A stretch of 64,000 bases of DNA. Source: Domibacillus indicus. GTDB taxonomy: Bacteria; Bacillota; Bacilli; Bacillales; Domibacillaceae. The DNA lies in contig NZ_JAMBOO010000017.1 of assembly GCF_023715895.1 (NCBI RefSeq), positions 1 through 64,000 on the forward strand, given 5' to 3'. Shown one piece after another: positions 8,372 through 17,544 of the stretch (its first letter is position 1; every line of letters starts with the position of its first letter). A program made the position numbers and the translations under genes. The notes below the pieces were generated by a model. The model searched no databases. It was not told the DNA's origin and saw only the letters and a list, made by a program, of their open reading frames with translations.

Positions 8372-9067
8372 TCAAGCGTTAACAAGCAGCTCGCTGAGTG
8401 CTTTTATAACATGGGTTGAACTTGAAACACTGCCAAATACGCCGCCCTGCATCGTCACCATTTTAAGTGCAGCCAGGTGGTTATCGTGGTCTGTTGCACC
8501 GGTGCAATCTTCTAAAATCAGACACTCGTAACCTCTGTCATTTGCTTCCCTCATGGTTGTATGAACACATACATCTGTTGTAATACCGGTTAAAATCAAG
8601 TTTTTAATGCCTTTTGTTTTCAAAATTAAATCAAGGTCTGTGGCGTAAAAACTGCCTTTTCCAGGTTTATCGATTATCACTTCTCCCGGCGCCGGTGTCA
8701 GCTCCTCGATAATTTCCCATCCTGGCTCATTGCGAACAAGGATCCGTCCATTCGCTGTCTGTGAGCCGATTTCTGCGCCGGCTCGTTGGCTTCTCCAGCG
8801 TTTGTTCTCAGGAAGGTCTGATAAATCAGGCCGGTGTCCTTCTCTTGTATGGATGACAGTGAAATTATCTATTTTTCTTACGAGTTCAAGAAGTTCTTTG
8901 ATAGGCTTTATAGCTTTTCTTGTTAGTGAAATGTCATAGCCCATCTGATCAACATAGCCTCCATAACCACAAAAATCAGTTTGCATATCAATAATAACGA
9001 GTGCCGTATTCTCGGCGGTCAACTCTCCATTAAAGGGATACAGATAGGGGTTGGCTTCAATATACAT
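8372..9067 (-). CDS. biuH: cysteine hydrolase, biuret amidohydrolase-like (isochorismatase family)
   Basis: 231 residues. The isochorismatase-family triad is clear: Asp27 (IIDMQTDF), Lys134 (IIDKPGKGSF) and Cys167 (GITTDVCVHTTMREAND). Blocks such as HTREGHRPDL and NKRWRSQRAGA are typical of the biuret hydrolase BiuH group (biuret to allophanate + ammonia). A ureidoacrylate- or carbamoylase-type activity is the alternative. It lies 38 bp upstream of the permease and 51 bp after PxpA in the same operon. Confidence 0.82.
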   Translation of the reverse strand: MYIEANPYLYPFNGELTAENTALVIIDMQTDFCGYGGYVDQMGYDISLTRKAIKPIKELLELVRKIDNFTVIHTREGHRPDLSDLPENKRWRSQRAGAEIGSQTANGRILVRNEPGWEIIEELTPAPGEVIIDKPGKGSFYATDLDLILKTKGIKNLILTGITTDVCVHTTMREANDRGYECLILEDCTGATDHDNHLAALKMVTMQGGVFGSVSSSTHVIKALSELLVNA

Positions 9068-9118
9068 TTACATTCCTTCTTTCTTTTGAGGTTAAAGCTG
9101 TCATTGATTTCTGTCTGC

Positions 9119-9859
9119 TTATAAAGAAATAAGGCGTTCTTCTTTTTGCAAAGCCTCGTGTATACATTTTGCAATTAATGCTGCATTAGGCGTATCGCTG
9201 TGAATACAAATCGTATCGATTTTTGTATGTGCACTTTCAGCAGTCAGCTGTTTCTCCAGCAGACGGACAATGGTTTCGGAAATCTTTTGCGGACTTCCGA
9301 TTTCACTTAGATTCCAGTTAAACATTTTGACTTGACCGTTTGTATAGGGGCGATCCGCAAAATATTCATTCATTACTTTTAATCCGGCTTCTTCAGAGGA
9401 AACAGCAAGCTCTGAAGAGGGAAGTGCATATATATCCAAACGTGGATTGTAATCGGCCACTGCTTGTACAGCTGCCTGACTTAATGCTTTGCTTGAACAA
9501 GCCATCATATAAAGGGCCCCATGCAGCTTCATATGTGACATAACCGTTTTATTTGCTTTTAAGAATCCATCCAGCGCACCAAGCTGATACAGCACATAAT
9601 CATAGACCTCTTGGGGAGTAGCATTGATTTCTCTTCTTCCAAATCCAAGTTTGTCCGGAAAACCTATATGTGCCCCAATACGTACACCATGAGAGGCGGC
9701 TAACTGAACAGTTTCTCTCATAACATGCGGATCACCACCATGAAATCCACAGGCAATGTTAGCGGAAGTAATATAAGGCATTAATTCTGAATCCGCTCCA
9801 TACTTGTATACACCAAAGCTTTCTCCCATGTCGGCGTTAATATCTATTTGTTTTTTCAT
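9119..9859 (-). CDS. pxpA: LamB/YcsF family protein, 5-oxoprolinase subunit A-like
   Basis: 246 residues from the ATG at 9859, which has GGAGG seven bases upstream; an upstream in-frame start adds six residues without a site. Family motifs: DINADMGESFG, ANIACGFHGGDP, GAHIGFPD and MKLHGALY. PxpA normally works with PxpB and PxpC to open 5-oxoproline with ATP. Neither partner is present here, so this orphan copy may act on another cyclic amide within the operon. That role is inferred. Confidence 0.85.
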   Translation of the reverse strand: MKKQIDINADMGESFGVYKYGADSELMPYITSANIACGFHGGDPHVMRETVQLAASHGVRIGAHIGFPDKLGFGRREINATPQEVYDYVLYQLGALDGFLKANKTVMSHMKLHGALYMMACSSKALSQAAVQAVADYNPRLDIYALPSSELAVSSEEAGLKVMNEYFADRPYTNGQVKMFNWNLSEIGSPQKISETIVRLLEKQLTAESAHTKIDTICIHSDTPNAALIAKCIHEALQKEERLISL

Positions 9860-9890
9860 CAAACAACCTCCAGCCAAGGATAAAAGGCAA

Positions 9891-11399
9891 TTAATGATTC
9901 ACTATTTTTTCTGGCAGTACAGGCGGCTTTCTTGGTTTTGCTAACTTTTCGTATGCATAAGCCAGTTGGAGTAAAGAAGCTTCTGAAAAAGGCGTTCCTA
10001 ACAATTCAAATCCAACGGGTATGCCGTCTGGTGTAAATCCGCCCGGAACTGACATAGAAGGCAGGCCGGTTTGAGAAGAAATCGTTGTATTCGTTGGAAA
10101 GGTCAGGCAAGACCATTTTTCCGCATGCAGCTCTTCGTAGGTTGGCGGCAAAACTTTTACGTCTGGAAACAGTAAAGCTTCAACTTCATAAGAAGCCAGC
10201 ACATTCATAACGGTTCTTCTAAATTCTTCTTGAGCAAAACGCTGGCGGTAATAATCCGCCTGCTCAGCAGGTTCTTCAGGTCCATCTGCAATATCATGGA
10301 ATAGATCATTTAAAGGATGGAACGCTTTAGCGTTATAAACCTCCATAAAAGACTTTAACGGTGTGTTCTCTCTGCTGCTTAAAAAGCGGGTGATGTCCTT
10401 TTTTGATTGAAGGGTATACATGGACGTTTCTTCCAAGAAGCGGTCCAGCTCCGGAATTTCAACAGAATCCACAATAACGGCACCTGCTGCTTTTAAACGC
10501 TCTATCACGGACTCGATGACTTGGTTAACGGGTCTCGAATCGTCATTATCAGGCCCAAAAGCACTTCTTAATATTCCAATTCTTCGTCCTTCTAAATTAG
10601 AGTGTTTAAGGAGTTCTTCGTATTTGCCTGCATCTCTTGCTTGAATAGCTGCTGCAGTAAAAGGATCCTTTTCGTCATAACCGACTATTACATCAAGCAG
10701 CTTCGCCATATCTCTTACTGTTCTTGTAATGGGTCCCGGAGAGTCTTGGAAATGAACGAGCGGAGAAAAGCCAAATCGGCTGATTAGTCCTGTCGTGACC
10801 CGCAAACCAAACAAATTGTTAAACGAAGAAGGGATACGAATGGAACCGCCTGTATCTTCTCCGATTCCAACTGCCCCAAAGTTTGAAGTAATTCCGCAGC
10901 TGGTACCTGCACTTGAGCCTCCTGCTTCGCGGTTTAGCGCATAGGGGTTCTTAGTTTGGCCGGTGACAGATGAAAATGAGAACCATCCTGCAGCAAAATC
11001 ACACATACTCGTTTTCGCCAGAATGATAGCGCCTGCTTCCCGCAGCTTTTCAACCAGGGTTGCATCTGATTTAGGTACATATTCTTTAAAAGCGCTGCTG
11101 CCGAACGTGGTTGGAATCCCTTTTGTTTCGGCTTGATCCTTTACTAAAACAGGAACTCCGTGTAGAGGCCCTTTTAACTGACCATTCACTTTAAAATAGC
11201 GGTCAAGCTCTACTGCTTCTTGGCGGGCTTTTTCGTTTACATTGACTATTGCATTTAATTCCGGGCCAGATTGATTAAAAGACTGTATGCGTTCTATATA
11301 CCATTCAACCAGTTCTAAGCTAGTCAAAGTTCCTTTTTGTATAGCCTGCTGAATCTCTTCGATGGTTGTTTCTAAAAATGAAAATGAAGATGCACCCAT
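9891..11399 (-). CDS. amidase signature family hydrolase
   Basis: 502 residues from the ATG at 11399 (AAGGAG at 8 nt). The Ser-cisSer-Lys triad is visible: Lys in GVPVLVKDQAE, Ser in GGSSAGTS and the cis-Ser in GIGEDTGGSIRIPSS. The family includes GatA, allophanate hydrolase (AtzF) and many small amidases. It lacks the C-terminal extension of AtzF. With a BiuH-like enzyme downstream, an allophanate- or monoamide-cleaving role is plausible but unproven. First structural gene after the regulator, 31 bp before pxpA. Confidence 0.87.
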   Translation of the reverse strand: MGASSFSFLETTIEEIQQAIQKGTLTSLELVEWYIERIQSFNQSGPELNAIVNVNEKARQEAVELDRYFKVNGQLKGPLHGVPVLVKDQAETKGIPTTFGSSAFKEYVPKSDATLVEKLREAGAIILAKTSMCDFAAGWFSFSSVTGQTKNPYALNREAGGSSAGTSCGITSNFGAVGIGEDTGGSIRIPSSFNNLFGLRVTTGLISRFGFSPLVHFQDSPGPITRTVRDMAKLLDVIVGYDEKDPFTAAAIQARDAGKYEELLKHSNLEGRRIGILRSAFGPDNDDSRPVNQVIESVIERLKAAGAVIVDSVEIPELDRFLEETSMYTLQSKKDITRFLSSRENTPLKSFMEVYNAKAFHPLNDLFHDIADGPEEPAEQADYYRQRFAQEEFRRTVMNVLASYEVEALLFPDVKVLPPTYEELHAEKWSCLTFPTNTTISSQTGLPSMSVPGGFTPDGIPVGFELLGTPFSEASLLQLAYAYEKLAKPRKPPVLPEKIVNH

Positions 11400-11450
11400 T
11401 TTAGTCACTCCTTATAAAAATAAATTCTAAATATTCTGATAATATAAATG

Positions 11451-12113
11451 TTAACTGTTGCTTTCTTCGAGCCCTTTTTGTATGGCTTTATATGTGTCTT
11501 CTAAATGTTCCACTAGTAAGTCAAGCAGTGCTTCTTTATCTTTTTTTATGAAGTAATCTAACATTAAATAGTGCTGCTTTTGTCCTTCTTCAAAGGAATT
11601 AATAGTAGACGAATAAATAAACATATAAGGCGTAACCTTATCCCAGACATTTTCAATTAACTGCTGCAAGGATGGGGAATCCGCTAATTTATACATAGTT
11701 AGATGAAAGGTGCGATTTAATCGTTGCCAGTCATTGTAGCTGATTTCTTTGTTGTCCATTTCTTCTAAAATTTCCTCAAGCTCTTTTATCTTTTCCCCAT
11801 GATTATCATTTAGATTTTGAAGGCACCATTCAATAGAAAGCGATTCTAGACGCTGCCTAATCACAAACAGCTGATTCACTTCATCCAATGAAAGTTTATT
11901 CACGGTTACACTTCTGGTCTCTACCGATAAAAACCCCTCTGCTTGCAAACGGCGTATGGCTTCTCTGACCGGCATTGTGCTTACACCAAAGCGTGTTGCA
12001 ATCTCCCGAATGGTAATTTTTGATCCTGGCCTAATTTTTCCGGTTCTGATCTGCTGGCGAAGCTGTTCATAGACTTCCTTGTTTACGGTTGAAACTGTAA
12101 TAAGCTCAGACAA
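11451..12113 (-). CDS. GntR family (FCD subfamily) transcriptional regulator
   Basis: 220 residues with a TTG start after GAGGTG. Residues 8-75 form a winged helix (GKIRPGSKITIREIATRFGV, PVREAIRRLQAEGFL). The rest is an all-helical FCD ligand domain with the usual Asp/His metal residues (NRTFHLTMY, QHYLMLDY). It is the promoter-proximal gene of the amidase-formamidase operon and probably represses it until its ligand is present. Paired TGTGATCA boxes lie just upstream. Confidence 0.9.
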   Translation of the reverse strand: MSELITVSTVNKEVYEQLRQQIRTGKIRPGSKITIREIATRFGVSTMPVREAIRRLQAEGFLSVETRSVTVNKLSLDEVNQLFVIRQRLESLSIEWCLQNLNDNHGEKIKELEEILEEMDNKEISYNDWQRLNRTFHLTMYKLADSPSLQQLIENVWDKVTPYMFIYSSTINSFEEGQKQHYLMLDYFIKKDKEALLDLLVEHLEDTYKAIQKGLEESNS

Positions 12114-12129
12114 TGATTCACCTCTTTTC

Positions 12130-12153
12130 TGTGATCAGTGATATGTGATCACA
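12130..12153. promoter_or_regulatory. candidate GntR operator
   Basis: TGTGATCAG and TGTGATCAC repeat 14 bp apart, each holding the palindrome TGATCA, between the TTG of the GntR gene and a likely -10 (TAATAAT) on the minus strand. This is the expected place for autoregulation. Confidence 0.5.
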
Positions 12154-12307
12154 ATGTAAAAATTATTACTTCTATGTTGGTTGTTATGTTGATCTTAATG
12201 CACTAAAAAACATTTTTCTTAATTCATGTAAGGTTTTCTGACAGATTAAATATTTCTGTATCAATAAAAAAGGAACATATAACGGCTGAGTATCTGAATA
12301 GAAAAAC

Positions 12308-12513
12308 AAAATGTGTCAGTGATCGGCTTTCATGACGTCTTTTTCACTGAAACACTTTAGCCGCCATTGACGACGGTTAACATGCCGCTTTACGAAATGG
12401 GCTGCCAGTCTGTTAAAAAAATGGTCGGCATTTTAAAAGGGAAAGATAATGGACAGGGGATGATCATTAAAGGCGCGGAACTCATTGTTCGTCAAAGTAC
12501 AGGCCGCCGATAA
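12308..12513 (+). pseudogene. LacI-family regulator, C-terminal remnant
   Basis: Reads VSVIGFHDVFFTETL, TAG stop, PPLTTVNMPLYEMGCQSV ... LIVRQSTGRR, stop. This is the typical end of a LacI/PurR-type ligand domain. The N-terminal DNA-binding domain and most of the sugar-binding domain are missing, and an in-frame stop interrupts the remainder. Confidence 0.8.
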
Positions 12514-12636
12514 GTAAAAAAATGAAGAAATTTATGATCGAAGAGTAGCTTAGAAAAATGCAGAATGGGTGAAATGGGCGGCATGATGTAAGTTAAAACG
12601 TTGAATTATTAACGTTTTAAAGTATTATTCACCATT

Positions 12637-12674
12637 TCATTTTGAAAAGCAGTTACGGTTGCTTTTCAAAATGA
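12637..12674. repeat. 15-bp perfect inverted repeat
   Basis: TCATTTTGAAAAGCA and its complement separated by 8 nt. No T-run on either side, so it is not a classical terminator; function unknown. Confidence 0.6.
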
Positions 12675-12709
12675 GAACTGTTCAAATAAATTAATTTTTT
12701 CTAAATTAT

Positions 12710-12745
12710 AGACTACTTCCTAAAAATAGGAGGTAGTCTTTTTTT
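12710..12745 (+). terminator. terminator hairpin
   Basis: AGACTACTTCCT / AGGAGGTAGTCT (12 bp, one wobble) with T7. Orphan terminator of the lost gene(s) upstream. Confidence 0.8.
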
Positions 12746-13098
12746 CTTGAATTTACATATCGGGATTGAATGGAGACTGGAAGTTTAGAAACACAATTAA
12801 GATTAATATTCAAAATTACAAAGTATTGCTTGGTGTATTTGCTGGTTACTGTATTAATCATGGAGTTAGAAATATTAAAGAAATAATTAGTAGTGTGCTG
12901 CAAAAGTTTACATGATCTTTACAGATTCAATATATTTATACAATATAACCTTCTTATACTGGAATTTGTGTTGTTAATAAGTATTCAACTTCTTAAATGT
13001 CCGCTAAGAGATTGAATAAACTATTAAAGGTGAAAATAAAGTATTTGAAAAAGAAATCATTTAGAAATTCGCAGTAGAAACGGAGAGATGTAAAAGGT

Positions 13099-15312
13099 AT
13101 GAAGTTTATGAAAAGAAAATTAATGAACTCAGTAACAACACTTGCAGTGCTAACGATGGGATGTTCCGCGCTTCCTGTTCAGGCCGCCAGCCAATCTTCT
13201 GATATCGAGGGGAGCTTTGCGAAAGATAAGCTTTCAAAACCTTCTAAACCACAAGGAACTACTGAAGAAGTAAATATAGATGCTCCTAAAGCTGAGCAAC
13301 CTTTACCCGCAGTGGATAATGGCGGAAATGCAAATGATTCTGTCTTAAAGAATATAGCTGCGACCAATCCTTTTATTAATATTTTAGATGGTTTTGATCA
13401 AATCTGGTCAATGAATCAACCGGATTGGAGAGACGGAACAGCGTTAACTAAACCAGGTGCAAATGGTGAGATTGCAGACTATGGCGACGGACCTACCGTT
13501 TATTTTGATGGATATAAAAATGATGAAACAAAAGTAGTAGCTGATAAGAAAACATATGCAAACGAAGAAATCAGAAATGCAGAGACTTGGAAAGCTAATA
13601 TAAAATATGTAGAAGATGTTACGAAAAACCGAACAGATGAAGAGGCGTTAGCAGCCTATTATGATGATCAAAGAGATAAGATATATAGTATGATGGAAGC
13701 TTATGGGCCTTTAGCTAATACATACGTAGATATAGTTAAACCGACAACAAGTATTGTAAGATCACCAGAGGACATGAATAAGGTATTGGAAGAAGCAACT
13801 GTTGAAGACCAAAGCCAGGGAATGGGGCAATGGAAGGAATCTGAACTTTCAGATGCGATGGATTTAGTTCATTTAATTAGATTTAGAAGTCCTTCTTCGT
13901 CAAACCCTTCTAAGTACTTTTTCTCTTCTCCAAGACCGTACAGAATGAATTCAAATGGAGAAGTGAAAGAAGTTGTTGATCAGAATGGTTTACCTGTTTG
14001 GGAAACAATCGGCAGTGGTGAGAGTGCAGCAGAAGAATTGCCTTCAGGCGGTAAAAAAGAAACAGGAGAAAAACATTTCCAGCAATATGAAACGAATGTG
14101 GAAGTAATTCCTGCATTAGAATATGTAAGAAGAAAAGCGGAAGACGGAAGAGGAAAAGATGGAGCGTTTCCGAGTGGGCATACAAGTGCAGCATATTTGT
14201 CAACATTCGGATTTGCATATGCAACACCGGAAAGATATGCTGAATTTTTAACAAGAGCAGCTCAAATGGGAGAAAATAGAATAGTGGCCGGAATGCACTC
14301 TCCACTTGATGTGATAGGAGCAAGAATACAATCTACAGCAATGACTGCATTTGCATACAATCTTCCAGAAAACAAAGAGGTATTAGACAAGGCGTATGAA
14401 AATGCTGGAAATGTATTCGGTGAATTAGCTGAATCAAAAGGAATGAGCTTGTACGAATATGCACATACGGTAACAGAGGATTATAAGTTTGAAAGTGCGT
14501 ATGATGAAGAAAAGTGGGAAGATCATGAAGCAAATAAAGCTTTCTATCGGGAAAAACTTACTTACGGATTACCTCAAACAGGAACAAAAGGTTTAGCCCC
14601 TGTAGTGCCTAAAGGGGCCGAAGTTTTATTGGAAACTCGTCAGCCTTATTTAACAGATCAACAACGCAGAGAAGTATTATATACCACAGAAATTGAATCA
14701 GGCTACCCTGTAATAGACGAGTCAAATGGTTGGGGAAGAATTGATTTGGTAACAGCAGCTGATGGATATGGTGCGTTTTTAAACAATGTAACAGTTGATA
14801 TGGATGCTTCAAAAGGAAGATTTAATGCACATGATTGGTGGAGAAATGATATTACTGGCAGTGGTATGCTTACCAAAAAAGGGACAGGAATGCTTACATT
14901 GACAGGAGATAACAGTTATATAGGAGGCACATTGCTAAAAGAAGGAACGCTAGAAGCTACTTCTACGGCTGCTTTTGGTAAAGGCGATCTTTATGTAGAA
15001 AATGGAACAGTTTCAGTTGATGCAGATGGACCTTTAAATCTAAATGGCAATTTCACAATAGAAGCTGGAAACTTAGATATTGCAATGGATGATGATAGCA
15101 GTCAAGTAAATGTTGATGGACTGTTATACCTTGATGGTGGGGACCTGAATTTAGATCTTTCTAATTATGAAATAGGGAAGGCTAAAGACATTACTTTGGT
15201 GACTGCCGACAAGGTGAAAGGTAAATTCGATAATGTAACTGCTAGTGGTTACAAGGTAACTGTCAAATATAAAGATAATAGTGTTATTGCAAGTATCAAA
15301 GCAAAAAAATAG
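13099..15312 (+). CDS. secreted PAP2-family phosphatase with autotransporter-type beta-strand repeats
   Basis: 737 residues. An N-terminal signal peptide (MKRKLMNSVTTLAVLTMG, cleavage near VQAA) is followed by a linker and a large PAP2 acid phosphatase domain with KDGAFPSGHTSAAY and ENRIVAGMHSPLDVIGAR, the catalytic motifs of class A acid phosphatases. The C-terminal ~150 residues hold the autotransporter-associated repeat (GSGMLTKKGTGMLTLTGDN, TLLKEGTLEAT), which predicts a beta-helix. The substrate is unknown; this PAP2 type usually acts on exported phosphomonoesters or lipid phosphates. The in-frame ATG at 13108 is an alternative start. A terminator follows directly. Confidence 0.88.
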   Translation: MKFMKRKLMNSVTTLAVLTMGCSALPVQAASQSSDIEGSFAKDKLSKPSKPQGTTEEVNIDAPKAEQPLPAVDNGGNANDSVLKNIAATNPFINILDGFDQIWSMNQPDWRDGTALTKPGANGEIADYGDGPTVYFDGYKNDETKVVADKKTYANEEIRNAETWKANIKYVEDVTKNRTDEEALAAYYDDQRDKIYSMMEAYGPLANTYVDIVKPTTSIVRSPEDMNKVLEEATVEDQSQGMGQWKESELSDAMDLVHLIRFRSPSSSNPSKYFFSSPRPYRMNSNGEVKEVVDQNGLPVWETIGSGESAAEELPSGGKKETGEKHFQQYETNVEVIPALEYVRRKAEDGRGKDGAFPSGHTSAAYLSTFGFAYATPERYAEFLTRAAQMGENRIVAGMHSPLDVIGARIQSTAMTAFAYNLPENKEVLDKAYENAGNVFGELAESKGMSLYEYAHTVTEDYKFESAYDEEKWEDHEANKAFYREKLTYGLPQTGTKGLAPVVPKGAEVLLETRQPYLTDQQRREVLYTTEIESGYPVIDESNGWGRIDLVTAADGYGAFLNNVTVDMDASKGRFNAHDWWRNDITGSGMLTKKGTGMLTLTGDNSYIGGTLLKEGTLEATSTAAFGKGDLYVENGTVSVDADGPLNLNGNFTIEAGNLDIAMDDDSSQVNVDGLLYLDGGDLNLDLSNYEIGKAKDITLVTADKVKGKFDNVTASGYKVTVKYKDNSVIASIKAKK

Positions 15313-15337
15313 CAATTGGTCATTCAAAATATCTAAG

Positions 15338-15364
15338 CTGCCGACTATTGTCGGCAGTTTTTTT
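15338..15364 (+). terminator. terminator of the PAP2 gene, group II intron target
   Basis: CTGCCGAC / GTCGGCAG with TATT loop and T7. The group II intron fragment begins two bases after the T-run. Confidence 0.88.
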
Positions 15365-15365
15365 C

Positions 15366-15660
15366 GTGTGCCGGCATGGGTTATAACTAGGTGATGAAAG
15401 TCCATTACAGAACTGGCAGGAGAAACTGTTAGCGAATGGATGTCTATCGTGGGTTAGAATCTGAAGGAAGCCGGACGCAAAATCCTGAACTGACGAACAG
15501 AAACTGAATACAAGGCAGATTTAGAACGGACAAGTTTGCGATCCAAAACAAAGTCCAATACTGCACAGCTTCCGTATAGTAAATACAGCAGTTACATGGG
15601 AGGAAAGTGATAACCCTTACCAGGGGAGGTCTCGCGATGGTCAGTTAAGATAAAATATTC
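15366..15660 (+). mobile_element. 5' fragment of a class IIC group II intron
   Basis: Begins GTGTGCCGGCATGGGTTATA, the conserved 5' end of class IIC introns. It continues with blocks typical of domain I: GTTAGAATCTGAAGGAAGC, CTGACGAACAGAAACTGA, AACAAAGTCC and TTACCAGGGGAGGTCT. It sits directly behind a rho-independent terminator, the hallmark target of class IIC introns. No reverse transcriptase gene or domain V/VI follows, so the copy is truncated and cannot move by itself. The 3' boundary near 15660 is approximate. Confidence 0.85.
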
Positions 15661-16051
15661 TACTTAGAAGTGTTATGGGCGGTATGATGTAATTAGCGCC
15701 TTAAACCCTTGATATACCAAGGATTTAGAGGACTTTTTATATCATATGGTAAGCTTTTCGGTAAGCTAACGCCTAAAATATAGTCAAATGAGCAAGTCTC
15801 CCATTAATTCACTATAAAGCCTGAAATGAAATAACATCCACCTGATTGACCAAACATTTCTTTAAATTAATTAACAGTTTTGGTCAACTATCTAGAGAAT
15901 ATTTTTTATTAAGATATTCGAAATACATGCCTGTAATTATATCGAGAATATCAATTCTCTATCCAAGTTATTCTTTAAATGGAAAAATATAATACTTTGA
16001 AGGGAAACTCTCTTTCGCGTCGAAAGTAATAGACGAAAAGGGGGCTTTAAT
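15661..16051. other. intergenic region
   Basis: Holds a second short GroEL-like C-terminus (15675-15692, MGGMM stop) with an imperfect hairpin after it (about 15702-15731), then AT-rich DNA. A -10-like TATAAT at 15988 is a plausible promoter for the SH3 protein. No other gene seen. Confidence 0.4.
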
Positions 16052-16873
16052 TTGAAAAAAATTTCATCAAGTATTTTAGCTGTAATTCTTTTTTTAACAG
16101 TTTGTTTGTTCGGTATTCAGACAGAAGCAGCGGCTGTAAACAAGCATTACACAGTAAACGTTGCAAAGTTGGACGTACGTGAAAAACCAAGCCCGAAGGC
16201 AAAGATAGTAGGTTCTCTAAAAAAAGGAACGGTTGTGTTTGTTTATAGTACTGAGCCGGGTGGGTGGTCAAGGATTAAATATAATGGAAAAGCGGGATAC
16301 ATAGCTTCGAGTGGATTAAAAGGACAAGGAAGCAGTACTAAAACAACTCCGATATTAATGAAAGATATTAAATTTGGAATGACATATCAGCAAGTAAAAA
16401 ATAGAGAAACTAGAGGATTGTATTATGACTACTATGATCCGTTAATAACTTCTTATCTGACATACGATCTAAAAAAGTCTAAGTATAATATGACTTCTCA
16501 TCTTGTTTATCAGTTTGATTATAAGAGTTTAGTTAATGTTTGGTATGATTTCAATCCAAAGAGAAATTATCATCCCATCAGTCAATTACGTAGCTACTAC
16601 ATGAAGCTACAAGCACAAGGAATAAAAGAATTCGGTGGCGATTATTATTACAATCACACGCAGAATGGCGATTATGTTGACTTCTCAACTACGTGGAGCT
16701 TAGATGGATACGATGTAACACTTGGTGTAACCAATAAATTTGGGTATAGTACAATCACCTTATATTATGATCCGGTAGGCTATCAATCATCTTCATCGCA
16801 AAGTGATGAGGATAAGTTCAAACGTTTAATTGAAGAAGTTGAAAAATACAATAAACAATTAAATACTCACTAA
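16052..16873 (+). CDS. secreted SH3b-domain protein (273 aa)
   Basis: TTG start with AAAAGGGGG upstream. A signal peptide (LAVILFLTVCLFGIQTEAAA) is followed at about residues 32-80 by a bacterial SH3 domain (KLDVREKPSPKAKIVGSL, WSRIKYNGKAGYIASSGL). The remaining ~190 residues are rich in Tyr and Lys and are not recognised. SH3b domains bind cell-wall peptides, so a wall-associated role is likely. No catalytic domain is evident. Confidence 0.78.
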   Translation: MKKISSSILAVILFLTVCLFGIQTEAAAVNKHYTVNVAKLDVREKPSPKAKIVGSLKKGTVVFVYSTEPGGWSRIKYNGKAGYIASSGLKGQGSSTKTTPILMKDIKFGMTYQQVKNRETRGLYYDYYDPLITSYLTYDLKKSKYNMTSHLVYQFDYKSLVNVWYDFNPKRNYHPISQLRSYYMKLQAQGIKEFGGDYYYNHTQNGDYVDFSTTWSLDGYDVTLGVTNKFGYSTITLYYDPVGYQSSSSQSDEDKFKRLIEEVEKYNKQLNTH

Positions 16874-16883
16874 ACTTCTAGAG

Positions 16884-16907
16884 ACCGTCCATTAGGGCGG
16901 TTTTTTA
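16884..16907 (+). terminator. terminator of the SH3 protein gene
   Basis: ACCGTCC / GGGCGGT stem, T6 tail. Confidence 0.75.
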
Positions 16908-16999
16908 ATTATATAAGATTGAGATATTGGACAAATTTTTTCTTTGCCAATGAATAACATGGAAAAATATAACCAAAAGCTTCTTTGAGGGGTAGGATA

Positions 17000-17494
17000 A
17001 TGACTAATAAATTAATGGCCAAAATTCAATTATCTCATAGTGTTGGCTGGTCTGAATCAACCGGCAGACAATAGGTAAAGAAGTTTAAAGAATATATTCC
17101 TTATGTTAAACAAGGTACAAAACCTTTTTATACAGAAGAATCATTAAGAGTTCTAAGTGTTATTAAAAAAATGAGCGAACTAGGTTATACAAGTGCAGAA
17201 ATACAAGGAATTTTCAAAGTGGATGGTGTTCCAAGTGAGGAGAAATTAGAAACTCTGCTACTATCTAATAAGTACAGTAAAAGGAACTTAGATTACGATG
17301 AACAATTAGCGGAATCTGTGCCAACCCAAAAGGAATTAGTCATTTCTATTTTGAAAATCTTAAGTGATGGAAAGCCGTACACCTCGGTAATGATGAGTGA
17401 TAGCGTTGCAGCACATTTAAACTTATTTTTTAGGGAAAGAAGAAGAAACCCAGTCATATCAAGGCTTAAAAATACATTGAAAATTTTTCTTTAG
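17000..17494 (+). pseudogene. MerR-type helix-turn-helix protein with in-frame stop
   Basis: ATG after GAGGGGTAGG. One continuous frame of 164 codons is broken only by TAG at 17072 (codon 25). After the stop it reads VKKFKEYIPYVKQGTKPFYT, EESLRVLSVIKKMSELGYTS, resembling the MerR-like HTH proteins common on Bacillus plasmids and phages. Translation could restart at Met 17171, but that loses the first helices. Confidence 0.7.
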
Positions 17495-17544
17495 GGGGCG
17501 AAATGTAAGCTTGCACATCTTTTAAGCGCTATTTTTCACGTTAG

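Larger units (their letters stand above)
12514..13098. other. intergenic region with hairpins
   Basis: No full gene. It contains a short GroEL-like end (12565-12591, MGEMGGMM stop), a hairpin TTAAAACGTT/AACGTTTTAA (12593-12620), a 15-bp perfect inverted repeat without T-run (12637-12674) and a terminator (12710-12745). The rest is AT-rich leader DNA of the PAP2 gene. Confidence 0.5.

Noticed and set aside
13910-14812. Three minus-strand frames rich in Leu/His/Phe inside the PAP2 gene
   Set aside because: Shadows of the PAP2 coding strand, without ribosome sites.
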